Assembly: GCA_017478225.1 (NCBI GenBank)
Contig: JAFVDX010000009.1
Coordinates: 1 to 64,000 of the forward strand
From: Paludibacteraceae bacterium
GTDB taxonomy: Bacteria; Bacteroidota; Bacteroidia; Bacteroidales; Paludibacteraceae
DNA: 64,000 bases
Direction of reading: 5' to 3'
Below, piece by piece: positions 51,932-61,379 of this stretch. The translations under genes and the position numbers were made by a program. Every line of letters begins with the position of its first letter. Position 1 is the stretch's first letter. The notes beneath the pieces are model-generated. The model worked only from the letters and a program-made list of their open reading frames with translations, had not been told where the DNA came from and did not search any database.

Positions 51932-54733
51932 TTATAGATATTTAGCAGTTATACTCTTTTTATTTTTCTTGATTTGGCTTGGTGTCCCTGTTGCAACAAC
52001 CATTCCACCGGATACTCCCCCCTCAGGTCCCATGTCAATCAGATAATCACAAGCACGAATAACATCCAAGTTATGTTCAATTATTATTATTGTATTACCC
52101 CTCTCTTGTAAACGGCGCAAAACACCAAGCAACACACTGATATCATCAAAATGCAAACCGGTTGTAGGCTCGTCTAAAATATACACTGTCCTACCCGTAT
52201 CTTTTTTACTTAATTCGGCCGATAATTTCATTCGCTGACTCTCACCACCAGACAAAGTAGTACTGCTCTGACCCAATTTCACATATCCTAATCCAACATC
52301 CTGCATTGTCTTTATCTTACTAAGTATCTGAGGCTGAGACTCAAAGAATTCTACTGCTTGATTCACCGTCATATCTAACACATCGGCTATCGTTTTTCCC
52401 TTAAACCGCACTTCAAGAGTTTCTCTATTATATCTCTTTCCTCCACAGGACTCGCAAGGGACATATACATCCGGCAAAAAATGCATCTGAATTGTCTTAT
52501 AACCATTTCCCGCACATTCTTCACACCTGCCACCAGCCGTATTAAACGAAAAACGGCCGGGTTTCCAACCCCTTATTTGAGACTCAGGCAACTGAACAAA
52601 CAAATTCCTTATATCGGTAAAAACACCTGTATATGTTGCAGGATTACTCCTTGGGCTCTTACCTATAGGAGATTGATCTACTGCTACCACTTTGTCAACA
52701 TTCTCTATACCCTCAATACTCTCGTAAGGCATAGGGTCTTGCAACGAACGATAAAAATGCTTCGACAATATCGGATAAAGAGTCCTATTTATTAGGGTTG
52801 ACTTTCCACTACCACTCACGCCCGTTACACAAACCATCTTGCCAAGAGGAAAACTGACATCTATATTCTTCAAATTATTACCCTTGCAACCACGCAAAGT
52901 AAGCATAGGAGAATTACTATCAACCTTAAAACCTTTATCTTCTATCGTCACTTGCTTCCTCAAATATCGTGCAGTGAGAGTATCTGCCTTAAGCAAATTA
53001 TCTACTGTACCTGCAAACACGACTTTTCCACCTAATCGTCCGGCTCGAGGGCCTATATCTACCACATAATCAGCCTGCCGCATAATCTGGTCATCGTGCT
53101 CAACCACTATCACAGTATTACCCATATCACGCAAATGCTTCAGAGAGTCTATCAGACGCTGATTGTCACGCTGATGCAATCCTATACTGGGCTCATCTAA
53201 TATATATAAAACATTTACCAACTGAGAGCCTATCTGAGTGGCAAGTCGAATACGCTGACTCTCGCCTCCGGAAAGTGAATCTGATGGACGAGAAAGTGAA
53301 AGATAACTCAAACCCACATCCAACATAAAACCTAAACGCTTATGTATCTCTTTCAATATCTCAGATGCTATTTGCTGCTGCTTTTCAGACAATTGAGGCA
53401 CAACTGAGTACAAATAATCGTCAAGTTGCTTTATATCCATCTTAGCCAATTCCGCTATATTCTTATCACCTATCCGGAAACTCAACGCTTCTTTGCTCAA
53501 TCTATCACCTCCACATTCAGGGCAACATACCTCTTTGCTGAACTGATTGGCCCACTGTTGCTCTGTCTGGCTGGCTGAATTTTCTTGCTGCAACTCAATA
53601 TAATGAATTATACCCTCATAATTTGAAAGACTAAAGACTTCGCTCTCGGTTCCGTCCATTATCTCACTCACACACTCACCGGACAACTCGCAAAAAGGAG
53701 TTTTCAGTGTCGCTCCGTATTTCTGCAATATTTCGTCTATCTGCTCAAATAGCACCGACTTCTTATATGTGCCTAACGGTTGAATCGCACCTTCATATAT
53801 CGATAGTTTATCGTTGGGAACTATCTTTACTATATCTATTTGATTTATATATCCTAATCCATGACAACGAGGACAAGCACCTTGAGGAGAATTAAAGGAA
53901 AAACTATGAGGAGCTGGATCAGCATAACTTATTCCTGTAGTAGGGCACATAAGACTTCTTGAATAGTACCTCGCCTCCAAATTATTTCCCTCAGATAAAT
54001 CTATTATCATCATCACACCTTCGCCTTGTTGCATCGTTTTTTCTATAGATGTAAGCAAACGATGACGCTCATCCTCATCCTTTACCGCCTTTATTCTTAA
54101 ACGATCAACTACCAATTCTATCGAGTGATTCTTGTATCTATCTACTTTCAACCCATGTGTCAACTCTACAATTTGACCATCAACCCTCATGTACAAAAAT
54201 CCTTTCTTACGATACCTCTCAAAAAGTTCCTTGTAATGACCTTTTCTGTTTTTTATCAATGGAGCGGCAAAAAGGACCTTCTTATCAGCATATTCCTTTA
54301 TTATCAAATCTAATATCTGCTCATCTGTATAATGAACCATCGGCTCACCGGTCTTATAACTATATGCTATAGATGCACGAGCGTATAACAAACGCAAGTA
54401 ATCATACACCTCAGTTACCGTACCTACCGTGGAGCGAGGATTTTTGTTCGTCGTCTTTTGATCTATACTGATTACAGGTGAAAGACCGGTAATCTTATCC
54501 ACATCCGGACGACTCATATTGCCTAAATAACTACGCGCATAGGCAGAAAATGTATCTATATAACGCCGCTGCCCCTCAGCATATATAGTGTCAAATGCAA
54601 GCGAAGACTTCCCACTACCACTAAGACCGGTTATTACAGTCAAAGCATCACGAGGTATATCCACCGATATATTCCGCAGATTATGCACTCGGGCACCAAT
54701 TACACTGATTTTATTTTCTCCTAATTCGCTCAT
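51932..54733 (-). CDS. uvrA: UvrABC excision repair subunit A
   Basis: A 933-residue protein from the ATG at 54731-54733 (a TTG codon just upstream is discarded). It has two ABC ATPase modules: Walker A GLSGSGKSS at 37-44 and GVSGSGKST in the second half, signature motifs LSGGESQRIRLA and LSGGESQRMKLS, and Walker B ILDEPSIGLH and ILDEPTTGLH. Zinc fingers CPRC...and CEECAGNGYK...CESCGGKRY are visible. It recognises bulky DNA damage. No clear promoter is seen; it leads a three-gene transcript. Confidence 0.97.
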   Translation of the reverse strand: MSELGENKISVIGARVHNLRNISVDIPRDALTVITGLSGSGKSSLAFDTIYAEGQRRYIDTFSAYARSYLGNMSRPDVDKITGLSPVISIDQKTTNKNPRSTVGTVTEVYDYLRLLYARASIAYSYKTGEPMVHYTDEQILDLIIKEYADKKVLFAAPLIKNRKGHYKELFERYRKKGFLYMRVDGQIVELTHGLKVDRYKNHSIELVVDRLRIKAVKDEDERHRLLTSIEKTMQQGEGVMMIIDLSEGNNLEARYYSRSLMCPTTGISYADPAPHSFSFNSPQGACPRCHGLGYINQIDIVKIVPNDKLSIYEGAIQPLGTYKKSVLFEQIDEILQKYGATLKTPFCELSGECVSEIMDGTESEVFSLSNYEGIIHYIELQQENSASQTEQQWANQFSKEVCCPECGGDRLSKEALSFRIGDKNIAELAKMDIKQLDDYLYSVVPQLSEKQQQIASEILKEIHKRLGFMLDVGLSYLSLSRPSDSLSGGESQRIRLATQIGSQLVNVLYILDEPSIGLHQRDNQRLIDSLKHLRDMGNTVIVVEHDDQIMRQADYVVDIGPRAGRLGGKVVFAGTVDNLLKADTLTARYLRKQVTIEDKGFKVDSNSPMLTLRGCKGNNLKNIDVSFPLGKMVCVTGVSGSGKSTLINRTLYPILSKHFYRSLQDPMPYESIEGIENVDKVVAVDQSPIGKSPRSNPATYTGVFTDIRNLFVQLPESQIRGWKPGRFSFNTAGGRCEECAGNGYKTIQMHFLPDVYVPCESCGGKRYNRETLEVRFKGKTIADVLDMTVNQAVEFFESQPQILSKIKTMQDVGLGYVKLGQSSTTLSGGESQRMKLSAELSKKDTGRTVYILDEPTTGLHFDDISVLLGVLRRLQERGNTIIIIEHNLDVIRACDYLIDMGPEGGVSGGMVVATGTPSQIKKNKKSITAKYL

Positions 54734-54773
54734 CAACCTAGCTATATGCCTTTTAATCTAAATTATATCAAAC

Positions 54774-54823
54774 AATAGTTACTCTCTTGAAGTTGAAAAT
54801 CAACACTCATCAGAGTAACTATT
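54774..54823 (-). terminator. Long hairpin between panC and uvrA, probable terminator
   Basis: AATAGTTACTCT (54774-54785) pairs perfectly with AGAGTAACTATT (54812-54823); inside lies a second small hairpin GTTGA-AAA-TCAAC. In the minus direction only a weak T-rich run follows, so termination may be partial. It separates the DUF6242 / CWC / panC unit from uvrA. Confidence 0.65.
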
Positions 54824-54887
54824 ATTTTATTCTCATCACAATAACCAATATTATTTTCAACTCGAAACTATAATATTTTTTTGATTG

Positions 54888-55739
54888 TTAATATTTTATA
54901 TTATCTATCAATCTCACAGGACCACAATACACTGTTATGCAACCTATTGCATGAGAAAAATCGGTAACAGGTAATAAAGTGCTTTGGTCAACTATCTCAT
55001 AATACTCCACCGTCAAACCTTCCACTCTATTCACTTGCTCTATCACCCAATTCTCCACTTCTTTTACGCTCTGTGATTGTGTTAATTGACGGCTTTCAAA
55101 TAAGATATGTGATATATTCACCGCTATTTGTTTTTCTTTTTCGGACAAACGCTCATTCCTGCTTGACAATGCCAATCCACTCGCTTCTCTTACAATAGGA
55201 CAATCTATAATCTTAATATCCAAAGACTGCAATTCAGGCATTATCTTCACCATACGATGTATAATGGCTAATTGTTGATAATCTTTCTCCCCGAAATAGG
55301 CTTTTTGAGGCTGTATCAACAAGAATAACCTACTAACTATCTGTACTACACCATTAAAATGCCCGGGGCGCATTTTACCCTCCATTACTTGGTCTAAACC
55401 GCCAAAATCGAATTCGAAAGTAGTATTCATCTCTTCCTGAGTGTACATCTCCTCTGCCGACGGAGCAAAAACATAATCTACACCCAAAGAAGCCAATAAG
55501 TCGGCATCACGATCCAAAGTGCGAGGGTATTTTGCCAAGTCTTCTTTATTATTGAACTGAGTCGGATTGACAAACACACTGACAAAAACTACATTGTTTT
55601 CATCTACGGCACGCCTTACAAGCGAAGCATGTCCCTCGTGCAAGGCACCCATCGTCGGTACCAAACCTATCGTTTTCTCTTTTTGCTTGCATGCAGCCAC
55701 TTGCTTAAGCAAAGCCGCCTTTGTTTTTAATATCTGCAT
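54888..55739 (-). CDS. panC: Pantothenate synthetase
   Basis: A 283-residue enzyme joining pantoate and beta-alanine with ATP. VPTMGALHEGHASLV includes the HEGH motif at 34-37; FVNPTQFNNKEDLAKYPR, GEKDYQQL (KMSKS-related region) and VREASGLALSSRN are all present. It gives the precursor of coenzyme A. panB and panD are not in the window. Its start overlaps the end of the CWC gene by 35 bp. Confidence 0.97.
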   Translation of the reverse strand: MQILKTKAALLKQVAACKQKEKTIGLVPTMGALHEGHASLVRRAVDENNVVFVSVFVNPTQFNNKEDLAKYPRTLDRDADLLASLGVDYVFAPSAEEMYTQEEMNTTFEFDFGGLDQVMEGKMRPGHFNGVVQIVSRLFLLIQPQKAYFGEKDYQQLAIIHRMVKIMPELQSLDIKIIDCPIVREASGLALSSRNERLSEKEKQIAVNISHILFESRQLTQSQSVKEVENWVIEQVNRVEGLTVEYYEIVDQSTLLPVTDFSHAIGCITVYCGPVRLIDNIKY

Positions 55740-55899
55740 ATTCTAATAAACAATTTATACACAAACAATCATTATAATCGTTTCTTATTCTTTTCAATGC
55801 CTCACTTGTCAAATAAACTTTTGAGCACTCACAACGGCTTATATCACCATCATGCAAGCACTCAAATTCTTTTCCGCAACGAGGACATTTCTTAATCAT
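55705..55899 (-). CDS. Small cysteine-rich CWC-type protein
   Basis: A 64-residue protein with the ATG at 55897-55899. The cysteines Cys5, Cys8, Cys14, Cys23, Cys25, Cys45, Cys47 and Cys50 fit the Cys_rich_CWC family (CPxCGxxFxC...CxC...DCLCxxCL), with CEC in place of the usual CWC. A zinc-binding fold is likely; the function is unknown. It ends inside panC (35-bp overlap) and follows the DUF6242 gene by 14 bp. Confidence 0.8.
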   Translation of the reverse strand: MIKKCPRCGKEFECLHDGDISRCECSKVYLTSEALKRIRNDYNDCLCINCLLEYADIKNKGGFA

Positions 55900-55913
55900 C
55901 TCTAAACTATATT

Positions 55914-57263
55914 TCAATCCCAATCTATACTATTCAGTTTTCCTCTATACACATCCGTGAATATCTCCGTACGAGACCTTCCGCCAATTATATAAATATA
56001 TCCTTTGTCGTCTAAAACGACGGATTGACCTATTCTACTTCTGTATGTATCAGGCAGACAATTATGCGATGAATCCGGCACATTCCATGTCATTCCTTCA
56101 TCCAACGACTCAAGCATATCATACTCGCCAATGTTGTAATTATCAGTGGCCCCACCAAACATATACAAGCGTTTATTATACCATATAACACTCGCACCGG
56201 TCAACTGACTAAACGATGGTTGTTCTATTGTCAAATTTGTCCATCTATATCCTCGACCCGGGCTAAACTCTACTGCCCAACGACTATTCAAAGCATCGCC
56301 CGACTTATTATAACCACCTACCAACATTGAATGATTCCTATATGTCTTAGAAACAAAATCTACTGATGCAAAATCGGATACAGGAAAATTATCAGGCAAA
56401 TCCTCACGCACATAAAAATCGTTTCCATTTTTGCTTACCGCGAGTTGTAAAGTATCTGCTTTCGACACTATTGCCCAAACACTGTCATTAAAAAATAACA
56501 TCATGTTTACGAACTCGTAGTCATCCGTCTCTAACTCGTCACTGCTCCATGACTTTCCATCATCGGAGAAATAGACCTTTTTTCCTGAAGCATAGTACAA
56601 TCTATCATCTCCTTTTATAATACTTTTCACATGACAATCGGCGGGCAAACCACTTATCGACTGCTGGCTCCACTGCGCGCCATCTGCCGACTGATACAAG
56701 CGCAATTCTATTCCATCATTGACGAACAAACTTATTGCGCCTTTATGCCATAAAGCTTTCTGCTCGGCTGCTATAGGTGGATATATTTCTTCTGTCAAAC
56801 GGTTCCACACAAACAGGTCAGGATCCGACTGATGAACCGTTACTAATATCTTATACCATTTTGTTACCTTCTCACTCTCCGAAAGGACATACAAATACGA
56901 CGGATTCATCGAGAAATTGGCTGTATCATAACCGGTGATAGGAGTGGTATCAAAAGGAGTCATCAATATGGCAGAAGCAGGTGTATGATTGAAGATAAAA
57001 CGAGGCACGACACTATCAACACGAGTGCCATACATCAACGAGTCGTCATTATATATCAAACCCGTATCCAACCTATCTTCTATCACAAATACCGCCTTTG
57101 CCAGACCAGGGAAACTATCTTGAGCCTGAAATGTCAGACTACTCAAAGTAGGGTCATCCGATGGCTCAGTTGTGGCTGAATTGCGATTATTACATGCTGA
57201 TAATATATACAAGAAAAAACTTGATATTAAAAGCATTACATATATACCACGCTGTCTTAACAT
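55914..57263 (-). CDS. DUF6242-type lipoprotein with kelch/BNR-like repeats
   Basis: A 449-residue protein from the ATG at 57261-57263. A lipoprotein signal ends at LSAC (Cys24). An N-terminal beta domain (about 38-140, LSSLTFQAQDSFPGLAKAVF) precedes a propeller-like part (about 165-449) with repeated units such as FSDDGKSW, VSKNGNDFYV and SLDEGMTW, and kelch-like LYMFGGA and IYIIGGR. It is a surface or periplasmic protein of unknown ligand. The alternative TTG start at 57296 lies before the promoter -7 box and is rejected. Confidence 0.85.
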   Translation of the reverse strand: MLRQRGIYVMLLISSFFLYILSACNNRNSATTEPSDDPTLSSLTFQAQDSFPGLAKAVFVIEDRLDTGLIYNDDSLMYGTRVDSVVPRFIFNHTPASAILMTPFDTTPITGYDTANFSMNPSYLYVLSESEKVTKWYKILVTVHQSDPDLFVWNRLTEEIYPPIAAEQKALWHKGAISLFVNDGIELRLYQSADGAQWSQQSISGLPADCHVKSIIKGDDRLYYASGKKVYFSDDGKSWSSDELETDDYEFVNMMLFFNDSVWAIVSKADTLQLAVSKNGNDFYVREDLPDNFPVSDFASVDFVSKTYRNHSMLVGGYNKSGDALNSRWAVEFSPGRGYRWTNLTIEQPSFSQLTGASVIWYNKRLYMFGGATDNYNIGEYDMLESLDEGMTWNVPDSSHNCLPDTYRSRIGQSVVLDDKGYIYIIGGRSRTEIFTDVYRGKLNSIDWD

Positions 57264-57281
57264 ACATTCGGTTTTAGAGAC

Positions 57282-57314
57282 GCAAAAATACTGCAAATTT
57301 TATGAATGAGCAAA
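57282..57314 (-). promoter_or_regulatory. Promoter of the DUF6242 / CWC / panC unit
   Basis: Minus strand -7 TATTTTTG (57282-57289), 21-bp spacer, -33 TTTG (57311-57314). It lies 18 bp before the chosen ATG. Confidence 0.75.
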
Positions 57315-57351
57315 TATATATTTTCATGAAGCAAATAGCATAACCTTCTCT

Positions 57352-58704
57352 TTATGCCTCTATGATTTCTATCACCTTCATTCTTCGGATAAAACGCCGG
57401 TGGAAAAGCACTGCTACTAAAGCCAGGGCAACGATAAAACTAACCCACATTCCGCTTACCCCCATCCCGAGAGGAAACATAAGGGCATACCCCAAAGGCA
57501 ATGCTATTACGACATAAGAAATAAAAGCGTATATCATTGGGCGCTTCACATCGGTTATTCCCCGTAACATTCCTGCTCCTACGCATTGTAAGCCATCAGA
57601 ATACTGGAATATACCGGCAAAAATAAGCAATTTAGAGGATATCTCTATTACCTCAACATCATTGGTAAAGATATATGGTATGTAATTTCTTAGCCCTATC
57701 ATAAGAGAGGCTCCGATAGTATTCATCAAAATCACCAGATGTATGCTCGCATTGGTAGCCATACGCAATGCATGATAATCTTTCAAGCCAAATTGATGTG
57801 ATACTCTAATTGTTGTAGCAGAGCCTACTCCTAACGACATCATAAAAGCGATATCTGCTATTTGATTGGATATATGATGAGCCGCCAGGGCTTCCTTACT
57901 AATCCACCCCACCATGATAAACGATAAGGTGAAAAGTATCGTTTCCATCGTAGTTTGGACCCCAATAGGAAAACCAACTCTTATCAACTCCTTTATACAT
58001 TCCCTACTATTATTTTGCCGTGAAAACAACGATATATAACGCCTCCATTCTTTATGTCGTAATATAACTATGATAAACGCTATAGGCATCACACACGTTG
58101 CTATAAAACTGGCAAGTCCTGCGCCATAAGCCCCCATCGGACTAAAACCAAATTTGCCATATATAAATACATAATTCAATAGGATGTTTATTACATTGAC
58201 AAAAAAAGTAATAACCATCGCTATCATAGTATTGCCTACGCCTTCCAAAAATTGTTTTTGCAGACAAAAAATAAAAAATGGTATCAACCCTAAAGTTCTT
58301 ATAATGAAATAAGGTTTGGCGGCTTCAACCACACTTGGGTCTTGCCCCATATTATCCATTATCGGCACACACGCTAGCAAAACAACTGAGGTAACAGTGC
58401 CCAATATCAACATAAACCACACACCATTTTGAAGCAACATGCTCACGCGCTTGTCATCGTTTTGTACAAACGCCTGCCCCACTAACGGCGTTATTGCCAT
58501 CAGTGCCCCCATCGCAAAAACTAAAAAGGTAAAGAAAATGCCATTAGCAAAACTCACTGCAGCCAAATCGGTAGTAGAATAATGACCTACCATTATACTA
58601 TCCACCATTCCTACCACTGCAGCACCTAACTGAGTTAGCATAACAGGAAACGCAACGGCTAAATTGCGCTTATAATATGGCAAATACTCTGTAATCTTAC
58701 TCAT
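57352..58704 (-). CDS. MATE family exporter, copy 2 (NorM-like)
   Basis: A 450-residue protein with twelve membrane helices. AFPVMLTQLGAAVVGMVDSIMVGHYSTTDLAAVS spans the first MATE signature (in two parts, about 20-53), and VGSATTIRVSHQFG near 295-308 the second. It probably exports cationic compounds by Na+ or H+ exchange. The ATG at 58702-58704 is chosen; an upstream in-frame TTG is part of the promoter -7 box. It has its own promoter. Confidence 0.93.
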   Translation of the reverse strand: MSKITEYLPYYKRNLAVAFPVMLTQLGAAVVGMVDSIMVGHYSTTDLAAVSFANGIFFTFLVFAMGALMAITPLVGQAFVQNDDKRVSMLLQNGVWFMLILGTVTSVVLLACVPIMDNMGQDPSVVEAAKPYFIIRTLGLIPFFIFCLQKQFLEGVGNTMIAMVITFFVNVINILLNYVFIYGKFGFSPMGAYGAGLASFIATCVMPIAFIIVILRHKEWRRYISLFSRQNNSRECIKELIRVGFPIGVQTTMETILFTLSFIMVGWISKEALAAHHISNQIADIAFMMSLGVGSATTIRVSHQFGLKDYHALRMATNASIHLVILMNTIGASLMIGLRNYIPYIFTNDVEVIEISSKLLIFAGIFQYSDGLQCVGAGMLRGITDVKRPMIYAFISYVVIALPLGYALMFPLGMGVSGMWVSFIVALALVAVLFHRRFIRRMKVIEIIEA

Positions 58705-58713
58705 AGCGAGCCG

Positions 58714-58745
58714 CAAAGGTAGCCATTTTTGGACACATACACAAA
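58714..58745 (-). promoter_or_regulatory. MATE 2 promoter
   Basis: Minus strand -7 TACCTTTG (58714-58721), 20-bp spacer, -33 TTTG (58742-58745). The -7 box ends 9 bp before the ATG, so the leader is only a few nucleotides. Confidence 0.85.
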
Positions 58746-58778
58746 CAACAATTCAGTTGGCTATAGAGGGTCAAAAAA

Positions 58779-61151
58779 CTAAAATAAAATTGCTATTTGA
58801 TAAAAGACAAAACTTACTACCCAAGCCAAACAAGTATTATAAACCACTGAGAACCACATCCAGCCCCTGCCTATTTCCTGACGAATAGTGGCCAATGTAG
58901 AAATACATGGGAAATACAGTAAAATGAATAGCATCATCGAGTAGGCTGATATTGGCGAATACACATTATTGCCGTCCGAATCCTTTATTGTTTGTAATTT
59001 TCTAACAAGATTTTCTTCACCATTCTCACTATCCTCATCTACACCATAAAGCACAGCCATTGATGATGCTATAACTTCTTTAGCCGTTGCACCTATTACC
59101 AAACTCACTCCTGCTTTCCACTCCATACCTAAGGGACTAAATACCGGTTCTATAAAATGACCAAAGCGACCTAAATACGATTGTTCTAATTGTTCTGATT
59201 CGCTTACTTGAGTATTATGCGGAAAATAACTTAATGACCATATAACTACGGAAGCCAAGAGGACTACAGTACTAACTCTTTTTAACCATTCAGATGCTTT
59301 GTCCCACATGTGAATAAGCGCATTACGCATGGTTGGGACTCTATAAGGCGGCAATTCCATCACAAAGGGATTGGCCTGCTTACGAAAATGTACCTTACTC
59401 AATATCAAAGAAGTTAATATAGCAAAAACTAACCCTAACAAGTATATCGACAACAATATACCTGCCTGATGAGCGGGAAAAAAGGCTGCAACCAAAAGTA
59501 GATACACCGGCAAACGAGCAGAACAAGAAATAAAAGGAACAGTGAGTATTGTCAGTATTCTATCACGAGGATTATCAAGTGTTCTTGCTGATAATACCGC
59601 CGGCACAGAGCAGCCGAAACCAATAATATAGGGTATAAACGATTTACCATGCAGTCCCATACGATGCATGAGTTTATCCATAATAAATGCCGCCCGAGCC
59701 ATATAACCCGTATCTTCCAAAATAGAAATAAAAAAGAACAATATCAGAATCTGAGGGATAAATACCAACACAGCACCAACACCCGACAACAAACCATCAA
59801 CCAACAAATCCGTAAACACCCCGGCAGGCATTACTGCTTTTAACCAAGTCCCCAACCAACCAACAAACATATCCAACCAGTCTTGGGGATAAGCCCCTAA
59901 CACAAAAGTGATTTCAAACATCAAAAAGAGGAATAGGAACAATATCGGGAATCCTAACCAGCGATTGGTAAGCACTTTGTCAAGAGCATAACCCATTTCC
60001 AATTTCTCTTTCTTCTGTGCGGGCACTAAAGTTTCGCCTAACGCCCCCCTGATAAAACCAAATTTCAAATTGGATATTACCGATGTTATATCTTCATCAT
60101 ACTCCTTCTCAAGTTTGAGTTTATAATAATCTGCTGTCTTTAATATCTCATCCGAATTACTCAAATGTGAGAATTGCTCAATAGTAGTGCGGTCGTGTTC
60201 AATAAGTTTGAGGGCAATATATCGCGGATGATAGATATCCCTCATTTCTTCGTTTTGGTTAATTAGACTTTTTATTTGGCTTATGGCTTTTTCTACTTCC
60301 TCTCCATAATTTATATGAATATGCTTGCTTACATCCGATTTGCCTTCATACACTTGAACAATAGCCTCAAGCACATCGTCTATTCCCCACCCTGTTCGAG
60401 CAATAACGGGTACTATTGGGAAACCTAATAATTTAGACAACGCAACATGATCAAGTTTATCGCCCGAACTTTGTAATTCGTCATACATGTTTAATGCCAT
60501 AACCATAGGATGATTACGGTCAATCAACTGCGTGGTAAGCAGCATATTGCGCTCTAAATTTCCGGCATTTACTATATTGAGTACTATATCCAACTCCTCA
60601 TTATCCAAATAATCACGCACATACAATTCATCCGGCGAATATTCAGTTAATGAATATGTCCCAGGCAAATCTACTAAATGGATTGTATAATCACGATGAT
60701 AAAAAGTTCCTATTTTAGAATCTACCGTTACACCGGAATAATTACCAACCTTTTCTCTCATGCCGGTTGCATAATTAAAGAATGATGTCTTGCCACAATT
60801 AGGATTACCGACCAATGCAACAGTTATTTCTTTTCCTAATTCTTCTACCTCATGCCTTACATGTTCCTCAATAGTGCCATGAAAGTCAGCACTCAAATCT
60901 GGATGGTCGCCCGGACTCAAAGAGACTACATCAATCAAATCAGCCTCCTTGCGCCTAAGACTAACATGAGTACCCATAATTTCATATTCCACAGGATCTT
61001 GCAAAGGAGCATTCTTAAGCACGCTAACTACCTCACCACGAACAAAGCCCAATTCTAATATTCGATGTCGAAAACCACCATGACCATGAACCTTCACAAT
61101 CATGCAACGGCTACCTGTACTTATATCCGCTAATGTGAGTTGCTTTTCCAT
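58779..61151 (-). CDS. feoB: Ferrous iron transporter FeoB with fused FeoA domain
   Basis: A 790-residue fusion. Residues 1-76 are an SH3-like FeoA domain (LTLADISTGSRCMIV, LELGFVRGE). The G domain follows with G1 GNPNCGKT at 115-122, G3 DLPG at 161-164 and G4-like NMYD at 221-224. The membrane part (about 395-790) has eight or more helices with the Gate motifs, GFGCSVPAVLSART near 510-523 and FISCSARLPVY near 539-549. It imports Fe2+ across the inner membrane. The leader contains copy B of the 94-bp element that also precedes nfnAB. Confidence 0.96.
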   Translation of the reverse strand: MEKQLTLADISTGSRCMIVKVHGHGGFRHRILELGFVRGEVVSVLKNAPLQDPVEYEIMGTHVSLRRKEADLIDVVSLSPGDHPDLSADFHGTIEEHVRHEVEELGKEITVALVGNPNCGKTSFFNYATGMREKVGNYSGVTVDSKIGTFYHRDYTIHLVDLPGTYSLTEYSPDELYVRDYLDNEELDIVLNIVNAGNLERNMLLTTQLIDRNHPMVMALNMYDELQSSGDKLDHVALSKLLGFPIVPVIARTGWGIDDVLEAIVQVYEGKSDVSKHIHINYGEEVEKAISQIKSLINQNEEMRDIYHPRYIALKLIEHDRTTIEQFSHLSNSDEILKTADYYKLKLEKEYDEDITSVISNLKFGFIRGALGETLVPAQKKEKLEMGYALDKVLTNRWLGFPILFLFLFLMFEITFVLGAYPQDWLDMFVGWLGTWLKAVMPAGVFTDLLVDGLLSGVGAVLVFIPQILILFFFISILEDTGYMARAAFIMDKLMHRMGLHGKSFIPYIIGFGCSVPAVLSARTLDNPRDRILTILTVPFISCSARLPVYLLLVAAFFPAHQAGILLSIYLLGLVFAILTSLILSKVHFRKQANPFVMELPPYRVPTMRNALIHMWDKASEWLKRVSTVVLLASVVIWSLSYFPHNTQVSESEQLEQSYLGRFGHFIEPVFSPLGMEWKAGVSLVIGATAKEVIASSMAVLYGVDEDSENGEENLVRKLQTIKDSDGNNVYSPISAYSMMLFILLYFPCISTLATIRQEIGRGWMWFSVVYNTCLAWVVSFVFYQIAILF

Positions 61152-61200
61152 TATAGCATAAAATTAAATTTGTTTCAATAATCTAATCAGTGTATATTGT

Positions 61201-61294
61201 TTCTATATAACAAATCTGTTATTACATGTTTTTGTTTTGGTTGCGGGCGAGGACCGGCAAGCCTACCGCGTTCCAAATGATTGCTGCAAAATTA
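61201..61294 (-). promoter_or_regulatory. Candidate conserved leader RNA, copy B (upstream of feoAB)
   Basis: Identical to 23465-23558 at 91 of 94 positions, same orientation to its gene, same start at the -7 box. The three differences (T/G, A/T and G/T) are scattered. It is 49 bp from the feoAB ATG. Both flanks are unrelated to those of copy A. See the findings for the interpretation. Confidence 0.6.
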
Positions 61295-61317
61295 CTTCCT
61301 TTCTGGTAATTAGCAAA
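61287..61317 (-). promoter_or_regulatory. feoAB promoter
   Basis: Minus strand -7 TAATTTTG (61287-61294), 19-bp spacer, -33 TTTG (61314-61317). It predicts a leader of about 130 nt. The -33 box lies outside the repeated block, as in copy A. Confidence 0.78.
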
Positions 61318-61321
61318 TACC

Positions 61322-61361
61322 AAAAAATGGTGAAACTCACATTTTGCGACTTTCACCATTT
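61322..61361 (-). terminator. Terminator of the SIMPL-domain gene
   Basis: A perfect 11-bp stem AAATGGTGAAA / TTTCACCATTT (61325-61335 and 61351-61361) lies 18 bp past the stop, with a run of T on the minus strand after it. Confidence 0.9.
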
Positions 61362-61379
61362 ATTTTTATATGGAGTTGA

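Noticed and set aside
57264..57296. TTG start extending the DUF6242 lipoprotein
   Set aside because: The extension spans the promoter -7 box and would put extra residues before the lipoprotein signal.
58705..58716. TTG start extending MATE 2
   Set aside because: It is part of the TACCTTTG promoter box; the ATG at 58704 is preferred.
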